The notes under the pieces: generated by a model
The model's database searches: none
What the model saw: only the letters and a program-made list of their open reading frames with translations
Told to the model about the DNA's origin: nothing
Position numbers and translations under genes: made by a program
In this document: in pieces, positions 36,872-46,234 of the stretch
Numbering within the stretch: position 1 is the stretch's first letter
Layout of the letters: each line of letters begins with the position of its first letter
NCBI GenBank assembly: GCA_045636125.1
Contig: JAZTWX010000010.1
Location: 147,884 to 211,883 of the forward strand
Reading direction: 5' to 3'
Source of the DNA: HGM04593 sp045636125
GTDB taxonomy: Bacteria > Bacteroidota > Bacteroidia > Bacteroidales > Bacteroidaceae
Length of the DNA: 64,000 nt

Positions 36872-37672
36872 TTATATTCCAAGGGATTTTATAATGTCGC
36901 CCACGTTCTTCTTTTTGTAGGACGACGAAGGTTTTGTTGGAGAGAAGGAGGCGTCGGTGCGCATCTGGCTCAGCTCAAAGAGCAGCGTTGCCTTTACCGC
37001 CGTGCTGTTGAGTGAAAGGAGTATGCGGGCGGGGAGCTGTGGGCCGTCGGCCGACTGATAATTGCTGTATATTGCCGTGAACTCGGTTCCGTACTTGTGG
37101 CGACCGCTGCTTTTCAACAGAAGCCCTGTTGAGGGAGAGAGCGAGTAGGAGTAGGATATATCATTATCGTCGAACGAGAGCTCAATCTCTTCGGCACTGC
37201 TGCTTACTTTAATATCGGAAAGGCTTTTTCCTGCAGGCAAATATATTTTGCCAAGGAAGAGCGACTCGAGCATAGGGTAGGAAATTCCGGCATTTGTAAG
37301 CAGTGGTATGGTTGCATAATCTACAGTGGAGTACTCCTTGGCCACGCGGTTTATGAATGTTGCGGTTGTGGGAGTAAACTCCAGGCGGGCAATCTCGAAG
37401 ATGCTGAGGGGCGATATTACCAGCTGGACTCCGCTGTTCTCCTGCACCTTCAACGTTCCCGACGAGCTGAAGTTCTTGCCAGCGGCATCGAGCGTGAAGC
37501 GTGCTTTTGCCGACAGGGCATCGGTGACACCCTCAATGGCCGGCATACTTTTTATGAGTTCGACCTGAGTGGCTGTTACGTCGGTTGCATCGCCCGCAAC
37601 CTTACTGCTTTTACAGCCTGAAACAAGAATGGCTGCAAACAACAGCACGAGTATACTACTTTTTCTTATCAT
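36872..37672 (-). CDS. DUF4292 lipoprotein
   Basis: 266 residues. A lipoprotein signal with lipobox LVSGC (Cys20) is followed by SSK, so it is probably anchored in the outer membrane. The body is beta-rich, with LSIFEIARLEF and LPARILLSLNS segments, as in DUF4292, a Bacteroidetes family reminiscent of LolB/LolA-like shells. Function is not established; a lipoprotein or lipid carrier role is a guess. It overlaps the end of the TPR gene by 17 nt and is followed by the EnvC-like gene. Confidence 0.8.
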   Translation of the reverse strand: MIRKSSILVLLFAAILVSGCKSSKVAGDATDVTATQVELIKSMPAIEGVTDALSAKARFTLDAAGKNFSSSGTLKVQENSGVQLVISPLSIFEIARLEFTPTTATFINRVAKEYSTVDYATIPLLTNAGISYPMLESLFLGKIYLPAGKSLSDIKVSSSAEEIELSFDDNDISYSYSLSPSTGLLLKSSGRHKYGTEFTAIYSNYQSADGPQLPARILLSLNSTAVKATLLFELSQMRTDASFSPTKPSSSYKKKNVGDIIKSLGI

Positions 37673-39380
37673 TGGATATATAGCGTTTCTTTTTTATTTT
37701 ACGTTTTAGAATCTTTGAATCATCGCCCTTTTCGAGCGCCTTTTCCCAACATTCAAGGGCCTTTTCAATATTACCGTTACGGGCATATATGTCGCCACAA
37801 TGGTGATACTCCACCGCACTGTGGTCTACCTGAGCCTGCAACAGCTTTTCGGCGTACTCGAGCGCTTCGCTGTAACGCCCCTGCAGAAAGAGTATCCAGG
37901 CGTATGTGTCTATGTATATTACCTCATCGGGCTCGGCGAGCAGGGTGCGATGGCTCATTTCGAGCGCCTTATCGAGCGAACGGTTCTCAAGCGCAAGATA
38001 GTAGGCGTAATTGTTGAGCACGGCCGTGTTGCCCGAGTTATATACAAGAGCGCTGTCGTAGGCGCATATCGCATCGTCGACACGACCGGCTTTGTAGTAT
38101 GTGTCGCCCAAGAGCGAGTAGATGTCGGAAATCTCTTCGGCACCGGCCTCTTCGCCGCACTTTTCAATGCCTATGAGATAGGCCTTTATTGCTTCTTCCT
38201 TGCGCCCGAGCTTATAATAGGAAATTCCTTTGTAATAGTAGAGCACGAGGAGAGGTGCGTGATATTGCAGTATCGCATCGCAATGCTCTATTGTCTCGGC
38301 ATAAGCATTGCGCTCTAACGCATATTCCAAAAGCGCGACAAGGGCATTTTTGTTGTCGGGCTCGTAAAGGAGGATTTTTTCAACAAGCGGGCGGACTTTC
38401 TCCTCGGGCAGGGAGCGGTGACGCAAATAGCCATTGACACCGGCTTTTGCAACCTGAAAAGCAGCTTCGTTGTCGAGCATTTCGCTCAAGAGAGCGAGAA
38501 TTTGGGACTCTTCGCCACGCTCCTCCTTGAAATTCATATAGTTGGCAAGCGTCTCTTTGCGTACATTGTCGCAATCGCGTGTGCTGCGCAGAATGCGTTC
38601 ACAGCAATCGATGTAAAGGCTGTCGTTACCCACCTCGCGGTAATACCCGCTCAGTGCATATAGAGAATAGGTGTTACCAGAGTCCTTTTGCAGTGCATCA
38701 CGATGAATGAAAATCGCCTGTTCCTTGTCGCCGAAAATCTTGTATGTTTCGGCAAGCAGCGAGACAAGGGATGCATCGTCGGGGCTGTCGGCCACCAGTT
38801 TCTGCGCAATCCCTATTGCCGCATCCTTGTCGCCCATCACGGTGTAGATGCGGTATTTATGCATATAGATAAGTTCCGAAGAGCCTTCCACCGCCTCGTA
38901 CTTGTCGAGCGCTTCTATGGCTTTCTTATACTCGCCCTGCTCGGAATAATTCGCGGCAAGGAGCACATAGACATCGCTTTTGTCGGGGAAGGTGCGGGCA
39001 ATTTCCTCGTAGGCCTGCAACGCTTCATCGGCACGGCCCATATCTTCGAGCAGCTGCACCAGCGACACGTGGAACTGATAGTTGCCGGGGTTAAGGGAGA
39101 CAATCTCCTTGAGCACAGCAAGCGCCCTATCCTTTTGCCCTATATACTCGTAAATATTGGCAAGTTCAAAGAGTATTGTAGAGGACGAGGGTTGCAGCCT
39201 GTGGCAATATTCAAAAATATCGTATGCGGCGTCGTACTTTTCCTGCTCGGCAAGGGAGAGAGCGTGGAGATAGAAATAATCGACAGCACGTTCCTGCCCG
39301 GTTGAGTCGGGGGCATTATACATTGCACGCACCGTCAACGACGACACGGCAAGAGACAGCAGCAACAGCAACGCTCGCAT
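37656..39380 (-). CDS. Periplasmic tetratricopeptide-repeat protein
   Basis: 574 residues. A short signal sequence (to about residue 19, TVRA-MYN) is followed by a run of about 14 TPR helix pairs covering almost the whole protein: repeated A-x-x-x-Y / A-x-x-x-Y-x-x-A-L patterns, for example YDAAYDIFEYCHRLQP and YSEALEYAEKLLQ. TPRs bind partner proteins. Its neighbours (DUF4292 lipoprotein, EnvC-like activator) suggest an envelope-assembly role. It lies between dut (12 nt) and the lipoprotein gene (17-nt overlap). Confidence 0.88.
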   Translation of the reverse strand: MRALLLLLSLAVSSLTVRAMYNAPDSTGQERAVDYFYLHALSLAEQEKYDAAYDIFEYCHRLQPSSSTILFELANIYEYIGQKDRALAVLKEIVSLNPGNYQFHVSLVQLLEDMGRADEALQAYEEIARTFPDKSDVYVLLAANYSEQGEYKKAIEALDKYEAVEGSSELIYMHKYRIYTVMGDKDAAIGIAQKLVADSPDDASLVSLLAETYKIFGDKEQAIFIHRDALQKDSGNTYSLYALSGYYREVGNDSLYIDCCERILRSTRDCDNVRKETLANYMNFKEERGEESQILALLSEMLDNEAAFQVAKAGVNGYLRHRSLPEEKVRPLVEKILLYEPDNKNALVALLEYALERNAYAETIEHCDAILQYHAPLLVLYYYKGISYYKLGRKEEAIKAYLIGIEKCGEEAGAEEISDIYSLLGDTYYKAGRVDDAICAYDSALVYNSGNTAVLNNYAYYLALENRSLDKALEMSHRTLLAEPDEVIYIDTYAWILFLQGRYSEALEYAEKLLQAQVDHSAVEYHHCGDIYARNGNIEKALECWEKALEKGDDSKILKRKIKKKRYISNDKKK

Positions 39381-39392
39381 AGCAGTACCTTT

Positions 39393-39824
39393 TTACACGC
39401 CGGTGTGGCCGAAACCGCCGGCACCGCGCTCTGTTTCGTCGAGAACCTGAACCTCGCTCCACTCTACCTGTTCGTGACGCGCAATGACCATTTGCGCAAT
39501 GCGCTCACCATCGGTTATTGTAAACGGTTCGTTCGAAAGGTTCACAAGAATTACACACACCTCGCCACGATAGTCGGCGTCGATGGTTCCGGGGGAGTTG
39601 AGCACTGTGATGCCTTTTTTAATTGCAAGGCCGCTGCGGGGGCGCACCTGCGCCTCGTAGCCCGCGGGGAGAGCCATAAAAAGGCCTGTGGGCACAAGTG
39701 TGCGGCCAAGAGGCTGCAGTTCTATGGGCGCGTCAATGTTGGCGCGCAGGTCCATTCCTGCCGAGAGGTCCGTTGCATACGCAGGAAGAGCGTGTTTCGA
39801 TTTGTTTATTATTTGTACTTTCAT
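39393..39824 (-). CDS. dut: dUTP diphosphatase
   Basis: 143 residues, the normal trimeric dUTPase length. All five motifs are visible: AGMDLRA (1), RSGLAIKKG (2), GTIDADYRGEV (3), GERIAQMVIA (4) and the Gly-rich C-terminus RGAGGFGHTG (5). It hydrolyses dUTP to dUMP and keeps uracil out of DNA. First gene of the four-gene - strand operon. Confidence 0.97.
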   Translation of the reverse strand: MKVQIINKSKHALPAYATDLSAGMDLRANIDAPIELQPLGRTLVPTGLFMALPAGYEAQVRPRSGLAIKKGITVLNSPGTIDADYRGEVCVILVNLSNEPFTITDGERIAQMVIARHEQVEWSEVQVLDETERGAGGFGHTGV

Positions 39825-39847
39825 AACAGACTGTATTAAATGAAAAA

Positions 39848-39875
39848 CTCCGAGGTTACAGATTTGTTCTCGGAG
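39848..39875 (-). terminator. Terminator after glsB
   Basis: CTCCGAG and CTCGGAG arms with a 14-nt loop; a run of five T follows on the - strand. It separates the glycine-lipid pair from dut. Confidence 0.75.
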
Positions 39876-39890
39876 CTTTCGATAACTGGG

Positions 39891-40886
39891 TTAATTGTTG
39901 TTTGCGCAATAGAAAACTTTGTTTGCTCCGGATGTGAGCTTTATGGCATCGGGGTTCTCGCGGGCAAACGACTCGATGTATCGCATTCTCTTGTCGTCGG
40001 TAAGCTCGTCAACCGCAATAAGGAGGCCTGTCTCCTCTACATTACCGAAGCCCTCGTTCACCGCTGTTCCAAAGATTTTCATAGTGGGTGAAAGCCCCAT
40101 ATATGCGTTTACCATAGGTGGGATGCTAAGGCCGAATTTGTGAACCTCCTGTTTGAGGATGCGATAGTCTTCCTTAAAACACTCCTTGCAGAAGAGCGCC
40201 TGTAACTCCTCCTCGGGTGTTTCAATGAGAAGCGGGGTTACGGGGGTTACGAGATTATCGGGGTCGGGGAAGTGTTTTTTAAGGAAGAAAAGTATCATAT
40301 CACGTGCCTTTGTGAGATACGAGGGATACATTGTAACCTTACCGAAAAGGTATTTCACACCGGGGATTACCACTGTGAGCGCGCCTAGGCCGTCCCAAAG
40401 GTTATCGAGCGCAAAAATGCTCTTCGAGCCCATCTTCGACGACTGGTACTCCAACGCCACAAAGGCACGGCCAAGCTCCACTGTGTGGGGGAGAACCTCT
40501 TTGAGGAACTTGTCGGAGAACTTGAACATTCCGTGGGCTGTTGCAATTTCGGGCTCGCCGTTCCCGTTCATACGCACATCGCCGCCATAGATGTAGCGGT
40601 AACCGCCTATGATATCGTCACATTCGGGGTTCCACACAATGAGTTGCTTGTAGGGGTTCTCCATTGTGTCGAATTCGTCAATGTCAACGGCCTTGCCTGT
40701 ACCACCGCCCGCTGCGCGGAACGCAATTTCGCGCAAACGGCCAATCTCGCGCATAACATTGGGCGAGTCGAACGCTGTCACTATATAAATTTCGTTGTTA
40801 CTGCGATGCGTAAAACGCAGACGCTTGTCCTCGGTCAGTTCGGCCTTCAAAAGTTCCTTGGGAACCGGAGCTATAATCTCTTCCAT
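39891..40886 (-). CDS. glsB: GlsB-like N-acyltransferase (glycine lipid synthesis)
   Basis: 331 residues. The N-terminal half has the OlsB/acetyltransferase-5 GNAT features: REIGRLREIAFRAAGGGTG, DEFD, then QLIVWNPECDDIIGGYRYIYGG. The C-terminal part is helical and specific to Bacteroidetes. In Bacteroides, GlsB puts a 3-hydroxy fatty acid on glycine, the first step of glycine-lipid synthesis. It lies 15 nt after the PlsC-like gene and shares its promoter. The assignment rests on family pattern and the paired neighbour. Confidence 0.8.
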   Translation of the reverse strand: MEEIIAPVPKELLKAELTEDKRLRFTHRSNNEIYIVTAFDSPNVMREIGRLREIAFRAAGGGTGKAVDIDEFDTMENPYKQLIVWNPECDDIIGGYRYIYGGDVRMNGNGEPEIATAHGMFKFSDKFLKEVLPHTVELGRAFVALEYQSSKMGSKSIFALDNLWDGLGALTVVIPGVKYLFGKVTMYPSYLTKARDMILFFLKKHFPDPDNLVTPVTPLLIETPEEELQALFCKECFKEDYRILKQEVHKFGLSIPPMVNAYMGLSPTMKIFGTAVNEGFGNVEETGLLIAVDELTDDKRMRYIESFARENPDAIKLTSGANKVFYCANNN

Positions 40887-40901
40887 ATTCTTGTTTTGCG
40901 G

Positions 40902-41714
40902 TTACAACTTATACACCTCTTCCTTGACATACTGCGCCCACTCTATGGGCTTGCGGCTGTTGTCGAATGTTTGCCAGGGGATGGGCTTGCCTATTGTCAC
41001 CTTAAATGTTTTATTCTTGTTCTTGAACATCTCGTCACTCAAATAGAGCATTGCAATGTTGAATTTGAGCCCGAGCATTTTGTTTATGTTGGCAAGGCGA
41101 TAGAAAAAGTCGGAGTTCTGCCCCTCGAAATGTATGGGCACAACATCGCGCTGTGTCTGCACGCTCTTGGTGATAAAGGTCTTTTTCCACTCGAGGTCGC
41201 ATATCACGCCTTTTGTGCGACGCGAGCATATTCCCGCGGGGAACATTACAATGTGGTTGTCGCTCTCGAAAGCGGCATTTACCTGCTGGGGGAAATTGCG
41301 TGCCTGCTTGCCTGTTTTGTTTATGGGTATCCAGAAGGAGGAGATGTTGGGGATATTCATCAAGAGGTCGTTCACAAGGAGCTTTATGCGGCCTTCGTAC
41401 TTGCGGCCGAGGATGTAGGCAAGCCCCAAGCCGTCCTGCGCACCGAGCGGGTGATTGCTCACAAAAGTGTAGCGGCCGTCGGTGGGGAGGTTCTCGAGCC
41501 CTTCAATATCGAACGAGTTGTTGAAATATTCCATAAACGCGCCAATAAATTCAAGGTCGCGTTTTTCGTGATGAAGACGCATAAAGTGGTTCATCTCGTC
41601 CTGATGAACAATCTTCTTAAGATAGTTTACAAGGAAACGTGGCACGTAGCGCGCCTTTTTACCGGCTTTTGCAGCCAGTATGGCTTCAATATCTATTTGC
41701 AATATATCGTTCAT
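40902..41714 (-). CDS. glsA: GlsA-like O-acyltransferase (PlsC/LPLAT family)
   Basis: 270 residues. The acyltransferase block SNHPLGAQDG is the catalytic His/Asp motif, with five residues between His and Asp where textbook PlsC has four. VMFPAGICSRR (the PlsC FPEG-like block) and VVPIHFEGQ follow. With GlsB it should add the second acyl chain to N-acyl-glycine, giving membrane glycine lipids. It is first of the two genes and directly downstream of a well-formed promoter. Another lysophospholipid acyltransferase role is possible. Confidence 0.78.
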   Translation of the reverse strand: MNDILQIDIEAILAAKAGKKARYVPRFLVNYLKKIVHQDEMNHFMRLHHEKRDLEFIGAFMEYFNNSFDIEGLENLPTDGRYTFVSNHPLGAQDGLGLAYILGRKYEGRIKLLVNDLLMNIPNISSFWIPINKTGKQARNFPQQVNAAFESDNHIVMFPAGICSRRTKGVICDLEWKKTFITKSVQTQRDVVPIHFEGQNSDFFYRLANINKMLGLKFNIAMLYLSDEMFKNKNKTFKVTIGKPIPWQTFDNSRKPIEWAQYVKEEVYKL

Positions 41715-41746
41715 CTCCCTTATACCCCATTTTATTTATTATATTG

Positions 41747-41777
41747 CAAAAATAAATTATATTTTTTATAAATCAAA
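41747..41777 (-). promoter_or_regulatory. glsA-glsB promoter
   Basis: On the - strand, TTTG (41774-41777), 19 bp, TATTTTTG (41747-41754), a full match to the Bacteroidetes consensus. The -7 box is 32 bp before the glsA ATG. Confidence 0.8.
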
Positions 41778-41802
41778 ATAAATATAATATTCAATATAAA
41801 GT

Positions 41803-41834
41803 AAAAGGCGTGCACTTTTGGGTGCACGCCTTTT
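41803..41834 (-). terminator. Terminator of the rpoC transcript
   Basis: aaaaggcgtgcac pairs perfectly with gtgcacgcctttt around a 6-nt loop, 19 bp past the rpoC stop. Confidence 0.9.
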
Positions 41835-41853
41835 GCTTATTTATGGTTTGTTA

Positions 41854-44800
41854 TTACTCGTTGTCGTCATCCGAGAAATCGAGGATAGCTTTCTTGCCTG
41901 CCTGTACACGGTCGTAGTCCTCTTTCGAGCCTACGATTATGCGGCCGAACTCGCGCTGACCTGTTCCGGCGGGGATGAGGTGACCGCAAATTACGTTCTC
42001 CTTCATACCCAAGAGATAGTCGCTCTTCATGTTGATTGCAGCCTCGTTGAGTACCTTTGTAGTCTCCTGGAACGACGCAGCCGACATAAAGCTCTGTGTC
42101 TGCAATGCGGCACGTGTGATACCCTGGAGAATCTGTGTTGAGGTAGCGGGCTGTGCGTCACGTGATACAATGGGCTTGAGGTCGCGGCGCTTGAGCATAC
42201 TGTTCTCATCGCGGAGCTTGCGGGCTGTGATAATCTGACCGGGCTTCAGGTTCTCTGAATCACCTGCGTCAACTACCACCTTCTTGCCCCAGATGCGGTC
42301 GTTCTCCTCCTGGAACTGGAGTTTGTCAACAATCTGCAACTCAAGGAAGCGTGTGTCACCGGGCTCGTTGATCTGTACCTTACGCATCATCTGGCGAACA
42401 ATAATCTCAAAGTGCTTGTCGTTAATCTTCACACCCTGTGAACGGTAAACGTCCTGTGCCTCGTTAACGATGTACTCCTGAACTGCGGTTGAACCCTTGA
42501 TTGCAAGAATATCGGAGGGAGTGATAGCACCGTCGGACAGAGGTGTTCCGGCACGTACAAAGTCGCCATCCTGAACAAGAATCTGTTTTGAGAGAGCTAC
42601 AAGATATTTCTTCACGTCGCCCACCTTTGAGGTTACGACAATCTCGCGGTTACCACGTTTAACCTTACCCATTGATACCTCACCGTCGATCTCCGATACA
42701 ACTGCGGGGTTAGAGGGGTTACGAGCCTCAAAGAGCTCGGTTACACGAGGAAGACCACCGGTGATGTCACCTGCGCCACCGAATACACGGGGGATTTTCA
42801 CAAGCACGTCACCCGCCTTCAATACCTGGTTGTTGTCAACTACAACGTGACCACCCACGGGGAGGTTGTATGTGTGCAGTGTAACACCATTCTCGTCCTT
42901 GATGTGAACGGTAGGTATCATATTCTTGTCGCGTGACTCGATAATCACAATTTCGTGCAAGCCTGTACTCTCGTCGGTCTCTACCTTGTAAGTGATTGTA
43001 TCGACAACCGACTCGAACTCAACCTTACCTGCCATTTCAGTTACGATTACGGCGTTGAAGGGGTCCCAAGTAGCGATAACCTTACCGGGCTCAACAATGT
43101 CGCCCTCGGCTGCATAGAGTTTAGAACCGTAGGGGATGTTGTGTACCGAAAGTACGATGCCTGTGTTTACATCGACAAAGCGTACCTCGCTCAAACGGCT
43201 TACTACTATCTTAACGGGTGAACCGTCGTTGTCGAGAGCGTCAACTGTGCGCAACTCCTCGAAGCTCAAACGCGATGCGTGCTTAGCCTTGATGGTTGCA
43301 TCGGCAGCAACGTTACCCGCGGTACCTCCGGCGTGGAATGTACGAAGTGTAAGCTGTGTACCGGGCTCACCGATAGACTGTGCTGCGATAACTCCGACAG
43401 CTTCGCCCTTCTCAACCATGCGGCTGGTGGCGAGGTTGCGGCCGTAACATTTTGCACAGACACCCTGTTTAGACTCACAGGTGAGCACAGAACGTATCTC
43501 AACGCTTTCGATGGGCGATTTTTCAATCTCGTCGGCAATAGCCTCGGTGATGAGCTCGCCTGCACCAACAAGCACTTTTCCTGTTGTGGGGTCGATAACG
43601 TCGTGTACCGACACGCGGCCCAAGATGCGCTCGCTGAGCTTTGCAATAACCTCGTCGCCGTTCTTCAACGCTGTACATACAAGACCGCGCAATGTACCGC
43701 AATCCTCCTCGTTGATGATGACGTCGTGCGAAACGTCAACAAGACGACGTGTGAGGTAACCGGCATCGGCTGTCTTCAACGCGGTATCGGCAAGACCCTT
43801 ACGGGCACCGTGAGAAGAGATAAAGTACTCGAGCACCGACAATCCCTCCTTAAAGTTCGAAAGAATGGGGTTCTCGATAATCTGTGCACCTTCTGAACTG
43901 GCTTTCTGGGGTTTAGCCATAAGACCACGCATACCCGAGAGCTGACGGATCTGGTCCTTAGAACCACGGGCACCTGAGTCGAGCATCATATATACTGAGT
44001 TGAAGCCCTGGTCGTCGGTTGAAATTGTCTTCATCAACACATCGGCAAGGTCGCTGTTAACGTGTGTCCACTCGTCGACAACCTTGTTGTAACGCTCCTT
44101 GTCGGTGATAAGACCGAGGTTATACTCTGCGAGAATCTCCTCAACCTTTTCGTTACCCTTGCGTACAAGCTCGGCTTTCTCCTCGGGGATGATAACATCG
44201 TCGAGGTTGAACGAAAGACCGCCCTTGAAGGCCATGTAGTATCCGAGGTTCTTGATACCATCGAGGAACTCGGCCGAGCGGGCAACACCCACGCGCTTGA
44301 TTACCTCGGTGATGATGTCGCGGAGCGACTTTTTAGATATAATGGTATTTATGTAGCCCATTTCGCGGGGAACAACCTGGTTGACGATGATACGGCCAAC
44401 CGATGTCTCGCGGATGACTTTTATATACTCGCCATTCTCGTCGCGGTCCTCTACCTTCACCTTAACGGGAGCGTGAATATCTACGCGGCCCTGGTTGTAG
44501 GCAATGAGTGCCTCTTCGGGACCGTAGAATGTCATGCCCGAACCTTTTGCACCTTCGCGCAGTTTTGTGATGTAGTACAAACCGAGTACCATATCCTGCG
44601 AGGGCACTGTGATGGGGGCACCGTTAGAGGGGTTGAGGATGTTGTGCGACTGGAGCATAAGCATCTGCGCCTCAAGGATAGCCTCGTTGCTCAAAGGCAA
44701 GTGAACGGCCATCTGGTCACCGTCGAAGTCGGCGTTGAACGCGGTACAAGCCAGCGGGTGGAGCTGAATTGCCTTACCCTCGATCATTTTGGGCTGGAAG

Positions 44801-46203
44801 GCCTGGATACCGAGACGGTGAAGTGTCGGCGCACGGTTGAGGAGCACGGGGTGTCCTTTCATTACGTGCTCAAGGATATCCCAGATCTTGGGGTCGCGAC
44901 GGTCTACAAACTTTTTAGCCGACTTAACGGTCTTCACGATACCGCGCTCGATGAGCTTGCGGATGATGAAGGGTTTGTAGAGCTCGGCTGCCATGAGCTT
45001 GGGAATACCGCACTCACCCATCTTGAGCTCGGGACCTACGACGATTACCGAACGTGCTGAATAGTCGACACGTTTACCGAGGAGGTTCTGACGAAAACGT
45101 CCCTGCTTACCTTTAAGGCTGTCTGAAAGTGACTTCAAGGGGCGGTTGGCATCCGATTTCAATGCGCTTGCCTTGCGTGAGTTGTCGAAGAGTGAATCGA
45201 CAGCCTCCTGCAACATACGTTTTTCGTTACGGAGAATCACCTCGGGAGCTTTAATCTCGATGAGCTTCTTCAAACGATTGTTACGGATGATTACGCGACG
45301 ATAGAGGTCGTTGAGGTCGGATGTTGCGAAACGGCCACCATCGAGGGGTACCAAAGGACGCAATTCGGGGGGAATTACGGGGATTACGGTCATAATCATC
45401 CACTCGGGGCGGTTGTTGCCGTTAGACGCTGCCATTGACGAGCGGAACGACTCAACTACCTGCAGACGCTTCAAAGCCTCGTTCTTGCGCTGCTGCGACA
45501 TATCGGTGTTGGCGCGGTTACGCAACTCATAAGAGAGAGAATCGAGGTCGATGCGTGCCAGAAGTTCCTGAATGGCCTCGGCACCCATCTTTGCGATGAA
45601 CTTGTTGGGGTCGCTGTCGTCAAGGTACTCATTACCCTCGGGCAGGTTGTCCATTATGTTCAAGTATTCATCCTCGGTGAGAAGCTGGTAAGCGTCTACG
45701 CCGTCGAGCACATTCTCTTTTCCGGGAATATCCTGACGCTCCTCGTCGGCCTTGCGGGCCATTACACCGGGCTGAATTACGATATATTTCTCGTAGTAGA
45801 TTACTGCATCGAGCATCTTGGTGGGCAGGCCCAACAGATAACCAATCTTGTTGGGGAGTGAGCGGAAGTACCAGATGTGAGCTACGGGCACAACCAGCTG
45901 GATGTGTCCCATACGCTCGCGACGTACTTTCTTCTCGGTAACCATAACACCGCAACGGTCACAAACGATGCCTTTGTAGCGAATGCGTTTGTACTTACCG
46001 CAGTGGCACTCATAGTCCTTTACCGGGCCAAAGATACGCTCACAGAACAATCCGTCACGCTCGGGCTTATAGGTACGATAGTTGATGGTTTCGGGTTTCA
46101 ACACCTCGCCGCACGAATTACCCAATATCTCCTGCGGTGAAGCAAGACCGATGGTAATCTTCGAAAAATTTGTTTTTGTCTTTGATTCTTTTCTAAAAGC
46201 CAT
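41854..46203 (-). CDS. rpoC: RNA polymerase beta' subunit
   Basis: 1449 residues. The N-terminal zinc-binding cysteines (ECHCGKYKRIRYKGIVCDRCG) are present, as is the absolutely conserved catalytic loop NADFDGDQM with the Mg-binding aspartates D492, D494 and D496. The bridge helix and trigger-loop region (SARKGLADTALKTADAGYLTRRL) and the second zinc site (CESKQGVCAKCYG) are intact. It forms the active centre of RNA polymerase with RpoB. It lies 31 nt after rpoB. Confidence 0.99.
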   Translation of the reverse strand: MAFRKESKTKTNFSKITIGLASPQEILGNSCGEVLKPETINYRTYKPERDGLFCERIFGPVKDYECHCGKYKRIRYKGIVCDRCGVMVTEKKVRRERMGHIQLVVPVAHIWYFRSLPNKIGYLLGLPTKMLDAVIYYEKYIVIQPGVMARKADEERQDIPGKENVLDGVDAYQLLTEDEYLNIMDNLPEGNEYLDDSDPNKFIAKMGAEAIQELLARIDLDSLSYELRNRANTDMSQQRKNEALKRLQVVESFRSSMAASNGNNRPEWMIMTVIPVIPPELRPLVPLDGGRFATSDLNDLYRRVIIRNNRLKKLIEIKAPEVILRNEKRMLQEAVDSLFDNSRKASALKSDANRPLKSLSDSLKGKQGRFRQNLLGKRVDYSARSVIVVGPELKMGECGIPKLMAAELYKPFIIRKLIERGIVKTVKSAKKFVDRRDPKIWDILEHVMKGHPVLLNRAPTLHRLGIQAFQPKMIEGKAIQLHPLACTAFNADFDGDQMAVHLPLSNEAILEAQMLMLQSHNILNPSNGAPITVPSQDMVLGLYYITKLREGAKGSGMTFYGPEEALIAYNQGRVDIHAPVKVKVEDRDENGEYIKVIRETSVGRIIVNQVVPREMGYINTIISKKSLRDIITEVIKRVGVARSAEFLDGIKNLGYYMAFKGGLSFNLDDVIIPEEKAELVRKGNEKVEEILAEYNLGLITDKERYNKVVDEWTHVNSDLADVLMKTISTDDQGFNSVYMMLDSGARGSKDQIRQLSGMRGLMAKPQKASSEGAQIIENPILSNFKEGLSVLEYFISSHGARKGLADTALKTADAGYLTRRLVDVSHDVIINEEDCGTLRGLVCTALKNGDEVIAKLSERILGRVSVHDVIDPTTGKVLVGAGELITEAIADEIEKSPIESVEIRSVLTCESKQGVCAKCYGRNLATSRMVEKGEAVGVIAAQSIGEPGTQLTLRTFHAGGTAGNVAADATIKAKHASRLSFEELRTVDALDNDGSPVKIVVSRLSEVRFVDVNTGIVLSVHNIPYGSKLYAAEGDIVEPGKVIATWDPFNAVIVTEMAGKVEFESVVDTITYKVETDESTGLHEIVIIESRDKNMIPTVHIKDENGVTLHTYNLPVGGHVVVDNNQVLKAGDVLVKIPRVFGGAGDITGGLPRVTELFEARNPSNPAVVSEIDGEVSMGKVKRGNREIVVTSKVGDVKKYLVALSKQILVQDGDFVRAGTPLSDGAITPSDILAIKGSTAVQEYIVNEAQDVYRSQGVKINDKHFEIIVRQMMRKVQINEPGDTRFLELQIVDKLQFQEENDRIWGKKVVVDAGDSENLKPGQIITARKLRDENSMLKRRDLKPIVSRDAQPATSTQILQGITRAALQTQSFMSAASFQETTKVLNEAAINMKSDYLLGMKENVICGHLIPAGTGQREFGRIIVGSKEDYDRVQAGKKAILDFSDDDNE

Positions 46204-46234
46204 AGTTGTATATTGACAAACGTGATGGAATTAA

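Noticed and set aside
40485..41771. 428-codon open frame on the + strand
   Set aside because: Antisense to glsA/glsB, which have clear protein motifs and a promoter; the + frame has low-complexity, Cys/His/Val-rich composition typical of a shadow frame.
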